A stretch of 64,000 bases of DNA from Purpureocillium takamizusanense (lineage: Eukaryota; Ascomycota; Sordariomycetes; Hypocreales; Ophiocordycipitaceae): the NCBI RefSeq assembly GCF_022605165.1, contig NC_063078.1, positions 372,001-436,000 of the forward strand. The letters run 5' to 3'. Shown one piece after another: positions 49,073-59,200 of this stretch (position 1 is the first letter of the stretch; the number at the start of each line of letters is the position of its first letter). The translations under genes were made by a program, and so were the position numbers. Under the pieces are notes generated by a model, which ran no database searches, had not been told where the DNA came from, and worked only from the letters and a program-made list of their open reading frames with translations.

Positions 49073-49668
49073 ATGAGGCTTGCGATACACGTGGCTTCAG
49101 TGGCTTGTCTAGTACAATGTTGATTGCATGCTTAGAGAAAGGTAGAGACCGGACTGTTTACATGGCCCATCGTCAGAAATGATTCACCGCCGTTGTGATC
49201 CACATATGAAGTACAGTATACAAAGAGGGTTTTCTCCTAAACGAGATAGATAATACATAGCCTCTAGCCCCATGACACCAAAGATTCTTTGTAACTCACT
49301 CAAAAGTCAAAGAAGATGTATGGCTATGACCTGCTTTGAAATGATGTCGGTTCAATTGGGTGTAGGGTAACCTCGTTGGCTAAAAGCCTGACGCTCGCGA
49401 TAAGATAAGACAGGGAGCACAGCGTCATCAGCCTAGAGGCACGATGGTGGGGCCTTTTCAGAGTTGCCGGTTGACTCAACTCGTCTCAACTGGCAACATC
49501 ACAGATCCGAAGCGTTCTTTAAATTGCGCTGCCAGTGCCTTCGCCTCACCCCAAGGCTCTGTCAATCATCTCAAACATAGACAGTGGTTCTGGAGCATCT
49601 ACGATGGCGAGCCGCAATGACGAACTCCTGAAAAGGCCGCTTTACGGTAACGCGGCCCCGCCCCACCA
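49073..49668. other. Intergenic, nothing recognised
   Basis: This holds the 3' flank of the beta-galactosidase gene, which is relatively AT-rich near 49190-49330, and the promoter of VMS1. No open frame of note. Confidence 0.5.
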
Positions 49669-51648
49669 ATGTCTGGAGGAACGGCGCTGATGAGACGTGC
49701 AGTGTACGACCTACCGGGGGAGGTTCTGGAGACGCTCACGCTCAAGGCCGACTCGGACTCGGTAGCGGTGTTACCAGAGCAGGATGAGGCGTCGTCGTCG
49801 CGCTCGCCAAAGGACAAGAGCCTGAACGCGTCCACCGACAGCCTCGTTGGCTCGCAGTCCTGCTCGCTCTGCGGGCTGGCCTTTGCCACCCTGCTGGACC
49901 AGCGCGGCCACCTAAAGTCAGACCTGCACCACTACAACCTCAAGCAGAAGCTGCGGGGCCTGAAGCCCGTCTCGGAAGCCGATTTTGAGAAGCTGATTGG
50001 CGACCTGGATGAGTCGCTCTCCGGGTCCGACTCTGATGATTCTGAGGACGAGGATGAGGACGGGCGGCAGGAGTCTACGCTGACGGCGCTGCTCAAGAGG
50101 CAGGCGAAGCTGGCTGACAAGAAAGGGGAGGCGGAGGACGACGAGAATGAGGACGACAACGCAATGCGCCGCCGGAACAAGGCCAAGCCGCCTCTCATCT
50201 GGTTCAGCTCGCCGGTCCTGCCCGACAAGTCGTACTTTGGGCTCTACCGCGCGATCCTCACCGGCCAGGAGCTGCGCAACGCGGACCTCGTCGAAGTCCT
50301 GCGGAGGAAGCAGGTCGAGCCGATATCCGTGCCGCCGAAGCCGGGCAGAGACGGAGGATCGCTGCCGCCCGTCGCCTACAAGGGGCCTCACATCTTCCTA
50401 TGCATGATCGGCGGCGGCCACTTCGCCGCCATGGTCGTCTCCCTCGCGCCCCGGGCGGCGGCGTCCAAGTCCGGCACCACCATGAACCGCGAGGCCACGG
50501 TCCTGGCGCACAAGACGTTCCACCGCTACACCACCCGGCGCAAGCAAGGCGGCTCGCAGTCCGCAAACGACAGCGCCAAGGGCGCGGCGCACTCGGCGGG
50601 CTCGAGCCTGCGCCGGTACAACGAGCAGGCCCTCGTCGCGGACGTGCGGGCGCTGCTGCACGACTGGAAGGCCCTCCTGGACACGTCCGAGCTGCTCTTC
50701 GTCCGCGCCACGGGGACGACGAACCGCAGGACGCTGTTTGGGCCGTACGAGGGGCAGGTGCTGCAGCACAACGACACGCGCATCCGCGGCTTCCCCTTCA
50801 GCACGAGGAGGGCCACGCAGAACGAGCTCATGCGCTCCTTCATCGAGCTGACGCGCCTCAAGGTCCGAGAGATCGACCCCGAGAAGGAGGCCAAGGACGC
50901 GGAGCCGGCGGTGGCGGCGCCCGCAAAGGCGGCCACTCCGAGACCAACCAAGCCAAAGTTGTCAGAGGAAGAGGAGACGGCATTGCTGCATACGTCCCAG
51001 CTACAGGCCTTCATCCGACGGTCAAAACTACCCGCACTCCTCTCCTACCTCACCAACAACGACCTCACCGCGGACTACGAATTCCAGCCGAGGGAGCAGA
51101 ACCACCACGCGCCGCGGCCGCTACACCTCGCCGCGTCCCAAAACTCTCCGCCACTCGTCCTGGGCCTCCTAACCAGAGGAGGCGCCAACCCTCTACTAAG
51201 GAACGCAGAGGGCAAGACGCCCTTCGAGCTCGCCGGCGACCGCTCCACGCGTGATGCCTTCCGCGTCGCGCGGTCAGAGCTCGGCGAGGGCAAGTGGGCG
51301 TGGGACGACGCCAAGGTCCCCGCCGCCATGACCAAGGCGGACGCAGAGCGGCGCGACGAGCGGGAGAAGCAGGACGTGGAGCGCAAGGAGGCGGACCGGC
51401 GAATGGCCGAGGAGGAGCGGCTGCGCAAGGAAGGGCCGCGGGTCCCCACCGCCGCCGCCGCCGCCGGAAAGACGGGCCGGGGCGGCAGCGGTAGTAATAT
51501 CCTGGGGGCTGGACTGGCCAAGACGCCGCAGGAGAGGAGAGAGGTCGAGGCGCGTGGGCTGACGCCGGAGATGAGAATGAAGCTCGAGAGGGAGAGGAGA
51601 GCGAGGGCGGCGGAGGAGCGGCTACGGAAGATGAGGGATGGAGTTTGA
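49669..51648 (+). CDS. VMS1: Vms1/ANKZF1 peptidyl-tRNA hydrolase of ribosome quality control
   Basis: Vms1 releases nascent chains from peptidyl-tRNA on stalled 60S subunits and works with Cdc48/p97, also at stressed mitochondria. A single exon encodes 659 residues. A C2H2-type finger lies at residues 65-87 (CSLCGLAFATLLDQRGHLKS). An acidic linker (about 118-165) follows. The VLRF1 release-factor-like domain starts about residue 175 (PPLIWFSSPV), with IFLCMIGGGHFAAMVVSL and the catalytic-loop motif GGSQSAND (Gln297). Further blocks are LLFVRATGTTNRRTLFGPYE and TRIRGFPFSTRRATQNELMR. Ankyrin-like repeats cover about 495-555 (PLHLAASQNSPPLVLGLLTR). The tail is a long charged helix ending in an Arg/Ala segment (RERRARAAEERLRKM) typical of the VIM motif that binds Cdc48. 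Every expected domain is present and in order. Confidence 0.95.
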   Translation: MSGGTALMRRAVYDLPGEVLETLTLKADSDSVAVLPEQDEASSSRSPKDKSLNASTDSLVGSQSCSLCGLAFATLLDQRGHLKSDLHHYNLKQKLRGLKPVSEADFEKLIGDLDESLSGSDSDDSEDEDEDGRQESTLTALLKRQAKLADKKGEAEDDENEDDNAMRRRNKAKPPLIWFSSPVLPDKSYFGLYRAILTGQELRNADLVEVLRRKQVEPISVPPKPGRDGGSLPPVAYKGPHIFLCMIGGGHFAAMVVSLAPRAAASKSGTTMNREATVLAHKTFHRYTTRRKQGGSQSANDSAKGAAHSAGSSLRRYNEQALVADVRALLHDWKALLDTSELLFVRATGTTNRRTLFGPYEGQVLQHNDTRIRGFPFSTRRATQNELMRSFIELTRLKVREIDPEKEAKDAEPAVAAPAKAATPRPTKPKLSEEEETALLHTSQLQAFIRRSKLPALLSYLTNNDLTADYEFQPREQNHHAPRPLHLAASQNSPPLVLGLLTRGGANPLLRNAEGKTPFELAGDRSTRDAFRVARSELGEGKWAWDDAKVPAAMTKADAERRDEREKQDVERKEADRRMAEEERLRKEGPRVPTAAAAAGKTGRGGSGSNILGAGLAKTPQERREVEARGLTPEMRMKLERERRARAAEERLRKMRDGV

Positions 51649-52012
51649 TTGACGTCACCCTGCTCATAGCCGACATAAGCAGCGCGGGATACCCAGTGGC
51701 TGGCCTGCATTTCTCATGACATTTCGCCCGGCACCTTAAATGGACCATATCATGGCCGAGTGATGAGTGCAGCCGTGAAGCTCGTGGGAGCTCAAAGCCG
51801 TCTGCGCAAGCATCGTGCGGGACAACTCGATCGCGCAAAGTCGTCAAGTGGATATGTAGCTGGTCATAAACAAGCTCTACATATACTGTGCGGCTGTCTA
51901 TTCACAGAGTCCAGGCTCATGTGCTCTTACTCATGTACTCGCAGCCCAACACCGAACTGAGCACAGCTGGGCACCCACGTCTCTCAAACGCTAGTACGAT
52001 GCATCCGGCACT
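51649..52012. other. Convergent 3' intergenic, nothing recognised
   Basis: This is the space between the 3' ends of VMS1 and the ligase gene. No coding or repeat signal was seen. Confidence 0.5.
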
Positions 52013-54092
52013 CTATAGCTTGGCACCCTTCTTCTTTCGCCCCTGAGCCTCCCTTTCTTTGAGTAGTCGTCGGAGAATCTTGCCGCTGGGGCTTTTTGGG
52101 ATGGCGTCGATAAATTCGACACCGCCCTTGAGCCACTTGTGTCGCGCCTTATGATCCTCCACGTGTTTGGAGATGGCGGCGACAACGTCTGCATCAGATG
52201 CGCTGCCGATGGCGGCCGTCGCCTTGACAACATATGCCTTGGGAACCTCGCCGGCGCGATCGTCAGGGACAGGAATGACGGTGCAGTCGGAAACGAACGG
52301 GTGTGCAAGGAGATGCGCCTCAAGCTCGGCCGGGGCGACTTGATGACCCTGGGAGGACAAGCGTCAGAAAGAATCAGTGCCACTGTCGGTTATTGTGCGA
52401 ACAAAGGGGAGAAGAGTCCGTACCTTGACTTTAATGAGCTCCTTTATGCGATCTGTAACAACAAAGTGCTCGGTCCCGTTCTTGGACTTGCGCACGAGAA
52501 CTTCGTCACCCGTCTTGAGCCACCGCCCATCGTCATCCCAAACGAACGTTTCTGCGTTGGCCTTTTCGTTGTTGAGGTAACCAAGAACAATCGAGGGGGA
52601 TTGAACAAGCAGCTCGCCGCGCGTCTCGAGCTCCGTAACTTCCTTGCCCTCGGCGTCGATAATCCTGGCAACAGATCCAGGAACGAGAGCCCCGGATGAG
52701 CCGAAGAGCGTGTCGGTCTCGATGGTGTTGAGAATAGAAGGCGATGCTTCCGTCATGCCTACCGATACATGTTAGCCATGGTGGAGATGACACAAGCGCC
52801 TATAACTCGAAGAAGGACTTGCCGTATCCTTGCCCTATGCGCCAATTCGGATAACGTTTGAGCAAGTCATCAATGACTTCAGAGCCCAATGGAGCGGCCC
52901 CACTGAAAACCCAACGCACACTGCTCAGGTCATACTTGGCGCACTTCTCCTGGTTGGAGATGATCTGAATGAGCATGGGGGGGACGACGCTGAGTTGCTC
53001 GATTCGGTGGTCCTGAACAGCCGCTAGCACGTTCGTGAGGTCGAATCTGGGCAGTACGACAACCTGGTCGCCGCGATATTGACCAACGAGTCCGACAAGC
53101 ACCAGGCCGTAGATGTGGCTGAAGGGTAAGACACCGAGTGTCGTCTGCGTCTGAAGGCCAATGTGGGCGCGCGATACGGAGTCGGACGCGCAGATTTGGA
53201 GGACGTTGGCAATGACATTGCGGTGGGAGATCATGACGGCTTTCTACAGAGAGGAGGGGTGTGAGCGTGAATGGTAATCGATTGGACGTCCTTACTTACA
53301 GGCAGGCCGGACGTGCCGCTCGAGTAGGCTAGATAAGCCGTCTGCCGTGTGCCTTGGCCTTTTGACCACCTGAGCGGTGACAAGGGAGGCAAGGTTTTGC
53401 CCTCCTCAATCAGGTCTTCGATGGTCGCGTGGGGCACATTATGAGGGACGTTGGGGACGGGTAGGATGAAGATTCGGTCGAGAGGCAGGCCTGCGCCCTG
53501 GGCGGCCTTGAGGGCGTTGTCAAGGAGGGGGATACAGGTGAAGAGAGCCTTGGCGCCAGAGGTGCGCAGCTGATGCTCGAGCTCCTGGTGAGAATAGGCA
53601 GCGCTGGCGGGGGTCACAATGCCAGAGAGACGATGGACAGCGTGGGTGAAGGGGACGTAGTCGATCTGGTCGATGTCTTGTCAGCTCATCCTCCTGATAT
53701 GTGCGCTGATGAGGGCATGAAGATTGAAGGTCCACACACCGTATTCAAGGAGTACAATGCAACGACACGATCCCACTCTGTACCTTCGCGAGGGCTGAAG
53801 CCCAGGCGCTTGCCAATGGCGCGCGACAGATGGTCGACCCGCTGGGCCACCTGGGCACTACTACGCGTGGTACCGGTGAGACCGCATGTGTACGGCGGCC
53901 GGGACAGGGCGAGGACTCGACGACCGTGCTTTTCGGAGTTGATGAATTCCTCGACCGTAATGGAGTCGGGGGGGTCTGTGGCCAGTCAGTCAACCATCTT
54001 GGCGGGTCGCGAATCATAAAATGGCATTGCCAAGCAGGTCGTCAACACACACCTGGCAGCTTGGGAAGCCATGGCGGAGGTAGAAAGACCAT
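52013..54092 (-). CDS. 4-coumarate-CoA-ligase-like AMP-binding enzyme, peroxisomal
   Basis: An acyl/aryl-CoA ligase of the ANL superfamily that activates a carboxylate as an adenylate and transfers it to CoA. Exons are 54092-54053, 53975-53740, 53665-53300, 53243-52823, 52758-52424 and 52348-52013, giving 577 residues with all phases consistent. The start MVFLPPPWLPKLPDPPDSI is typical of fungal 4CL-like proteins. The AMP-binding P-loop YSSGTSGLPKAVMISH is split by intron 3. Later motifs are VLPFSHIYGLVLVG, VFSGAAPLGSEV, GYGMTEASP (split by intron 4), GELLVQSPSIVLGYLN, WLKTGDE and the hinge DRIKELIKVKGHQVAPAELE. The end contains the catalytic-Lys region IPKSPSGKILRRLL and finishes AKL, a peroxisomal PTS1. 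Intron 4 has a GC donor (GCAAGT). The substrate is unknown. Confidence 0.92.
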
Positions 54093-55691
54093 GATGAACG
54101 ACGCTCGGAAAGGGCGCGACTCGTGACGGGCGGCTCTGCTGTCCCAGCAATGTGTTGCGGCGAGTTTCGGGCCGTTGTCGGGGCGCAGGTCGCTGAACTG
54201 CACAGTCGAGGAACCGGGCGAAGGGGAGGTCGGCGGTGTCGGGGGGGCTTGGGATCGTGGTGAAGAATGACCTCGACGCGGTGGATAACGAGGGGATGGG
54301 CCGGCCTCGGGCTCCGCACGGGGTCAGAGGCAACAGTAACTTAGTATAATGCTGCGGAGCAGTCGAGGTTGCGTTTCGTTCGTTGGTTGCTTGCTCGATC
54401 CGAGGGCCGAGGGGGGGGGGGGCCTCCCCGCCTTCTCCGCGATTGTGCTGGAGCTAGCCCCGATCACAACGGGGACGGCTGCTGCTCGCCCGCGCTCCAA
54501 TGCTTATTGCCGGCCAGCTGATAAATCTCGGGTGGTAGCCCACAGGCGCGGGCGCGGGTGATGGTCTTCCAGGGGCGACTCCACTGATGGGCGTGGAGTC
54601 TGCCGAGGTGGGTGGCAGCCTGGCAGGACTACCTTATCTTCTCACCCAGCAGCCTCGCTCAATGCGGCGCGGATGAGTGCGGATTGGCGGGATGGAATGG
54701 CGAGGGCGGCGCCGACAAGCTGATGCGACGAGGCGTGGAGGGGAAGCTTCCGTGATGGAGGAACATGAGTTTGGCATGGTCCATGGCAGAGTGGAAAAGG
54801 AACACTTGGTCCCTTGCACGATTCCCAATTGGCTCACAGAGAGCTCCCAGCAGGGGACTTGGGGGGCGATTCCGGGAGATGCTGGGGAAGGAGCGACATT
54901 CGGCCCACTTGCCTCGGGAAACCAGGGGGGGGGGGTAAACCAATTGATGATGAGCAATAACTGGGCGTCACCGACGCCCTGCTGTGCGTTATCACACAGA
55001 GTAATACGCTGTTCTATACTGTATATATTGCATTACAAATACACAAAGGAATGCATCCTGGTCGAGCACATGACGTCGGCCGAAGTCGCAGGCCAGGAAG
55101 CTGCCGATGCAGGCACCGCAAAGTACTAGGCAGGTGTCGCTACAATCGTTGAGACTCGACGCGAAGAAGGGACCTTTCCTGCGTGTCCGCTATTGTCTCC
55201 CGCTGTAGAGCTTGGTGGTACTTTGCCAATGGCTCTACATGGTCGATGTCCAAGTCTGCGCATGGTGTCCAACCCCATGTTGGAGAGACCCAAGGCTGCC
55301 TCATGAAAGTGGCAACGATGGGAAAGGGAGCCGACGACAGCACGTTGAGGACAGGTGCCGGGATACGAGCAAGGGATTTACTTGGCAGATATATGAGGCA
55401 GCCGGCCGGGCACCGAGACACACACCAGGCATACTATACAAGTTGAGGTGCGCACACGCACACGCGTGTAAGACGAATGTTTCTGTTGCAACTATAAAAG
55501 GAGAGACCAAAACAGAATTCCAAGAAACAAACACACACGCAAGCGTATATGTAGGACCAAAAACAACGGAAAAGAAACCCCAAAGCAGAGTGAGAGCCAG
55601 ACTATGTAGGCCCGTTGGGTACGACACCCGGGAACCTGCAAAAGGCCTTGCAAAGCGAAACAACCACCAGGAACCAACAAAACGACTCTCA
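54093..55691. other. Intergenic, about 1.6 kb, no gene supported
   Basis: The left part is the ligase promoter and the right part the 3' flank of the Cys-tail gene. G-runs lie at 54412-54421 and 54927-54935. Open frames have no recognised product. Confidence 0.45.
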
Positions 55692-56474
55692 TCAACAGGC
55701 GCAGCCGCCCCCACCACAGTCACAGTCGCAGCCGTAACAGCACCCGTGTCTACAGTCGCAAGCGGTATCGCCACTGAATCCTCCTCCTCCTCCTTCTCCC
55801 CCCTTGACGTGGCGGCGCGTTGACGTCACGAACGGAGCCGGCACTGGTGACCCGCAGTCCGCCTTTGTAGGTTTGCCCCTGGGGTCGTGGCTCCTCCATA
55901 TACACACACTTTTATCCGTGGTGCACTATGGTGTTCCCATGATGGTCAGCCACCCACTTCGTCAGTGATGAGTTGATGCAGTACACTGCCGCCCGCCGCC
56001 TGCCGCCCGCCGCCTGCCGCCCGCCGCCAACGACTCGCCGCTCTTTCCCAATGGCGATTCTTGCCGGCAGAGCTTCGTGGCTGCTAGTCGTGGTGATTGA
56101 CAGCGGTAGTAGATGGTGGTAAGGTACTCACCGGTATGTTGCACCTGGTAGGAAAACTACGAGGCAACCCGAGTACTGCAAGCATTTCGTTGAGGCCTTG
56201 AACGTGCTGGTCCACGTGCTGCTCCACGAGATCGTGCTGGCATATTCCGAGCTCTTTGTCGCATATCTGTGCAGAAATGACCAAGCTGTCTGTCAGCACG
56301 CTCGCTTTCTCGCGAGACCATGAGAATGGGGAGCGGGCGCTCAACATGACTTACTCCTGTCGCTGTGATTAGGTATGGCAGTTTTTCCCATTGCACTGCT
56401 ACCTGGGGAGTCACTGTCTTGGCAGTGGGCCCAAACACTTGGTGAAAGCCAAAGGGATCAGGTGAATAAGCCAT
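55692..56474 (-). CDS. Small hypothetical protein with Cys/Gly-rich C-terminal tail (three exons)
   Basis: No function is recognised. The model is exon 1 56474-56355, exon 2 56266-56132 and exon 3 55925-55692, giving 162 residues. All three are phase 0. Donors are GTAAGT and GTGAGT; acceptors are GCACAG and CCATAG. Exon 1 starts MAYSPDPFGFHQVFGPTAKT. Exon 2 has ICDKELGICQHDLVEQHVDQ and ends RCNIP. Exon 3 runs CTTDKSVCIWRSHDPRGKP to a striking tail, CDCRHGCCYGCDCDCGGGGC then AC, with ten Cys in the last 22 residues. There is no signal peptide or membrane segment. The dense Cys tail could be palmitoylated or bind metal; that is speculation. The second intron (206 bases) contains a 14-bp tandem repeat. 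Support is the clean splicing of three independent open segments. Confidence 0.62.
55987..56028. repeat. Three tandem copies of a 14-bp GC-rich unit
   Basis: The unit TGCCGCCCGCCGCC is repeated three times without change. It lies within the second intron of the predicted Cys-tail gene. Because 14 is not a multiple of three, it is unlikely to be coding. Confidence 0.9.
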
Positions 56475-57336
56475 GGTATCTGGTGTCTGCTGTCATAGCC
56501 TGTCTGGGGTTCTGTGAATTGGAGAGATGGGTGTCGCAAAGAGACTACTTGGCTCGCCAGCAACCCGCAAGGCCAAAGCCAATATATATAGTCTCGCTCT
56601 CGAGCCAAAAAATGAGGGAAAGAAAGCACCACGTCATGCTGTTGCAAAGAGTGCAAGGACCACACGCGCATGGGAGATTGTGTTTCAACAAATTCATGTG
56701 CCCCCCCCTTCTTATCCGTCGACGACGCTGACGAGGCCAAAACCTCGCCCAGTGTTTTTTTTTCCGGTGCACGCCGCGTCCAGGTGCTCGAGCGACGTCG
56801 GCACAGACGCATCGGGGTGGCCGTTTGCCTCGCCCGAGACGGGCCCTGGGGTCCCGTGCCGAGAGGAATTTGCTGCGACTGAGCTCGGGGCCCGGCACGC
56901 CGTTACAGAAGGACAGCCGTGGCCGTGAAATGACACTTGCTACCGAATAGTCGAGTCTAGAACGTGGTGTTTTATAACAAGGAGCGGTGCGGGCCGATTG
57001 GTGTTGCGCGTAATTCATGTACCCATTACGTCCCGATTGCGTGGCCTGAAAAGGCGGCTCCTACACTCGACATGGGATTTGAGTAAAGGCCAGAAAAACT
57101 TTGCAACGAGTTAGTTGAGAGGATGCAAAAGAGGACAACATGCAAACACCACCTCACTTGGACGCGAGGCTAAACCCCACGCTACTGGGTATCAAGTCTG
57201 TATATTATGTGCCCCGCGTCTAATCACGGCAGCTCCAAATCCCATATATACCTGCAAATATATGCCAAGGTTGAAACAGACTCCGTCGTTTATATCCGGC
57301 CCCGCATGCGTCATGTCTTTCCCCAACTCTTTTGAT
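56475..57336. other. Intergenic, promoter side of the Cys-tail gene
   Basis: This contains a (TA)n stretch at 56580-56589 and short open frames without recognised products. The right end is the 3' flank of the aspartic protease gene. Confidence 0.45.
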
Positions 57337-59200
57337 CTACAAAACGTTGCACAGCACCGCCAAAACGCCAAACGCAACCAAGACGCGAGTCAGAGCCTCG
57401 GGCCGCACGCCCGCGCTGTCTCCGTCACCGCCGCTGCCGCCGGTGGCGGTGGGGGCCGCCTCGACCGTCTGCGTCGTCACGGCGCCGGTCGAGCAAGAGC
57501 GGTCGAACCCGGGGCACGAGGTGATTGTGTATACCGTCGTGTAAGCACTAGTTGGGAGGCTACCGCTTCGGGTCCGGGTGGGCTGAAACGGCACATGTTA
57601 GTACATCGCGGGACTAGCCAGGCGAAAGGCGGGGGGAAAGGAAGGAGATGAGGAGACTGAGTGGATGGACGTACTACTGCGCCTCCGGTAAAAGCAGCGT
57701 CGCTGTCCTTGCAGTTGCCCGTCACAGAGGGCACGGCGTTGGTGCCCGAGCTGACGGCAACAATGTCGTTCTTGCCGCAGTTGGCGGCCTGTCCGATGTG
57801 GACGGCCTCGTTGTCCCAGTCGAAGACAAAGTAGCCCGCCCGCAGCACCGAGTCGCCGAGGATCTGCTGGTCCGTCGTGAGGACCATGCCGAGGTAGCAG
57901 ACGCGCTTGGAGCCGGCCAGGTCCATGATGAAGTCCTTGAGCGGCACGCGCACCGTCTTGCTGCCGAAGCCAAAGTCGACGCTGCCGGCGCTGCTCCGCA
58001 TGGAGCACGGGACCTGGTAGTAGCCCTCGCCGTCGTCCTGGGCGTCGAGGGCCTGGAGGATGGGCCGGGCGACGGCGGCGTGCATGCGCGAGAGCGTGGT
58101 GCCCGAGTCGAGCATCACGTTGGCGTCCTTGCCGGCGACCTTGAAGTTGCGCGACGACTTGAGGGTGACGCCGACGGTGCTCAGCTCAACGGCAAGGCGG
58201 TACTCGTTCTTGAGGCCGCGCACAATGGGCCGCTTCTCGAGGGTGCCGATGAACTTGCTCTTGTCGAGGCCGCCGTAGATGATGGCGCCGTACTCGGAGT
58301 CGGAGTGCCGCAGGTCCATGGCGAAGACGCGGCTGGCGATGACGCCCTGCTTGGCCATGGTGTTGAGCAGCAGGCTGTAGGGGCCCTCGGCGTCGAAGCC
58401 GCCCCGCAGGTCGGGGGCGAGGCCCATGATGCCCTGCGACTGGCCCTCGCTCTGCGACACGACGCCAAAGGTCTGGTTGGTGATTTTGGCGTCGCCGAGG
58501 GCAACCGTGTCGGCGTAGTAGCGGATCTTGACCGACGTCTGCGTGGTCTGGTCCGTCGGGTCGCCGTAGTTGATCTCCTCGCTGCCAAAGGGCCCGACGG
58601 GCGGCGTCTTGGACTTGCGCGGGTCGTATTTGCCAAAGTTGAGGCATTGGCGGTACTGCTGCTGCGTCGGCGCCGTCGTGCAGTCGGGATTGACCCATAG
58701 CTCGCTGGAACCTGTGTCGACGAGAACCGTGACCTTTTGCGCGGGCGAGCCGATGTTGACTGTGGGGGAGAAGCGCACGTCCGTTAGCTTTTGTTTCCTT
58801 TTCTTTTCTATTTCTTTTCTCATCTCTTCTTCTATTTTTCGGTCGCGTGTCGGGTTCCAATGTTGGAATTCTCATTTTCATTTCCCGCACGTGCGCCCCC
58901 GCGACTCGCCGCATCATCATCGGGGGAAAGCAATGTCTCACCATCCGTGGCGTAGAAGAAGTCCATGTTCTTCAGCTGGTCCTCAAACGCATTGGCCCGC
59001 CTGCCCTTTGCGTTCTGCGGTCGGGGCGGCCGCGCCACCGTCCCGACCGGCAGTGCGAGGAAGCCGTCGCCAGCTACTGCGTTGGAGAAGCCCATGATGG
59101 GCCCGGGGGCGTTTCCATCCGTGCCCACGGCGACTGCGTCGGCACGGCGGCTTGCCAGTAGGGTCGTGAGCGCCGCGGCGCTGAGCGATATGGACCGCAT
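57337..59200 (-). CDS. GPI-type secreted aspartic protease (yapsin/candidapepsin-like)
   Basis: A pepsin-family (A1) endopeptidase that should act at the cell surface or wall. Exons are 59200-58942, 58759-57675 and 57582-57337, giving 529 residues. The signal peptide is MRSISLSAAALTTLLASRR. A propeptide follows with basic sites (KGRRANAF). The mature domain starts YATDG / VNIGSPAQKVTVLVDTGSSE. Catalytic aspartates are D101 (VDTGSSELWV) and D304 (MLDSGTTLSRM). Other family blocks are QSQGIMGLAPD, YGAIIYGGLDKSKF, ILGDSVLRAGYFVFDWDN and EAVHIGQAANCG. The C-terminal Ser/Thr/Gly-rich linker ends with LTRVLVAFGVLAVLCNVL, a hydrophobic GPI-attachment-type tail. The last-intron donor has two options three bases apart (GTAGTA or GTACGT); the second was used. 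Confidence 0.92.

Noticed and set aside
52800..53234. Separate small ligase fragments as independent genes
   Set aside because: The pieces join in phase into one six-exon CoA ligase with all motifs in order, so they are exons and not pseudogene fragments.
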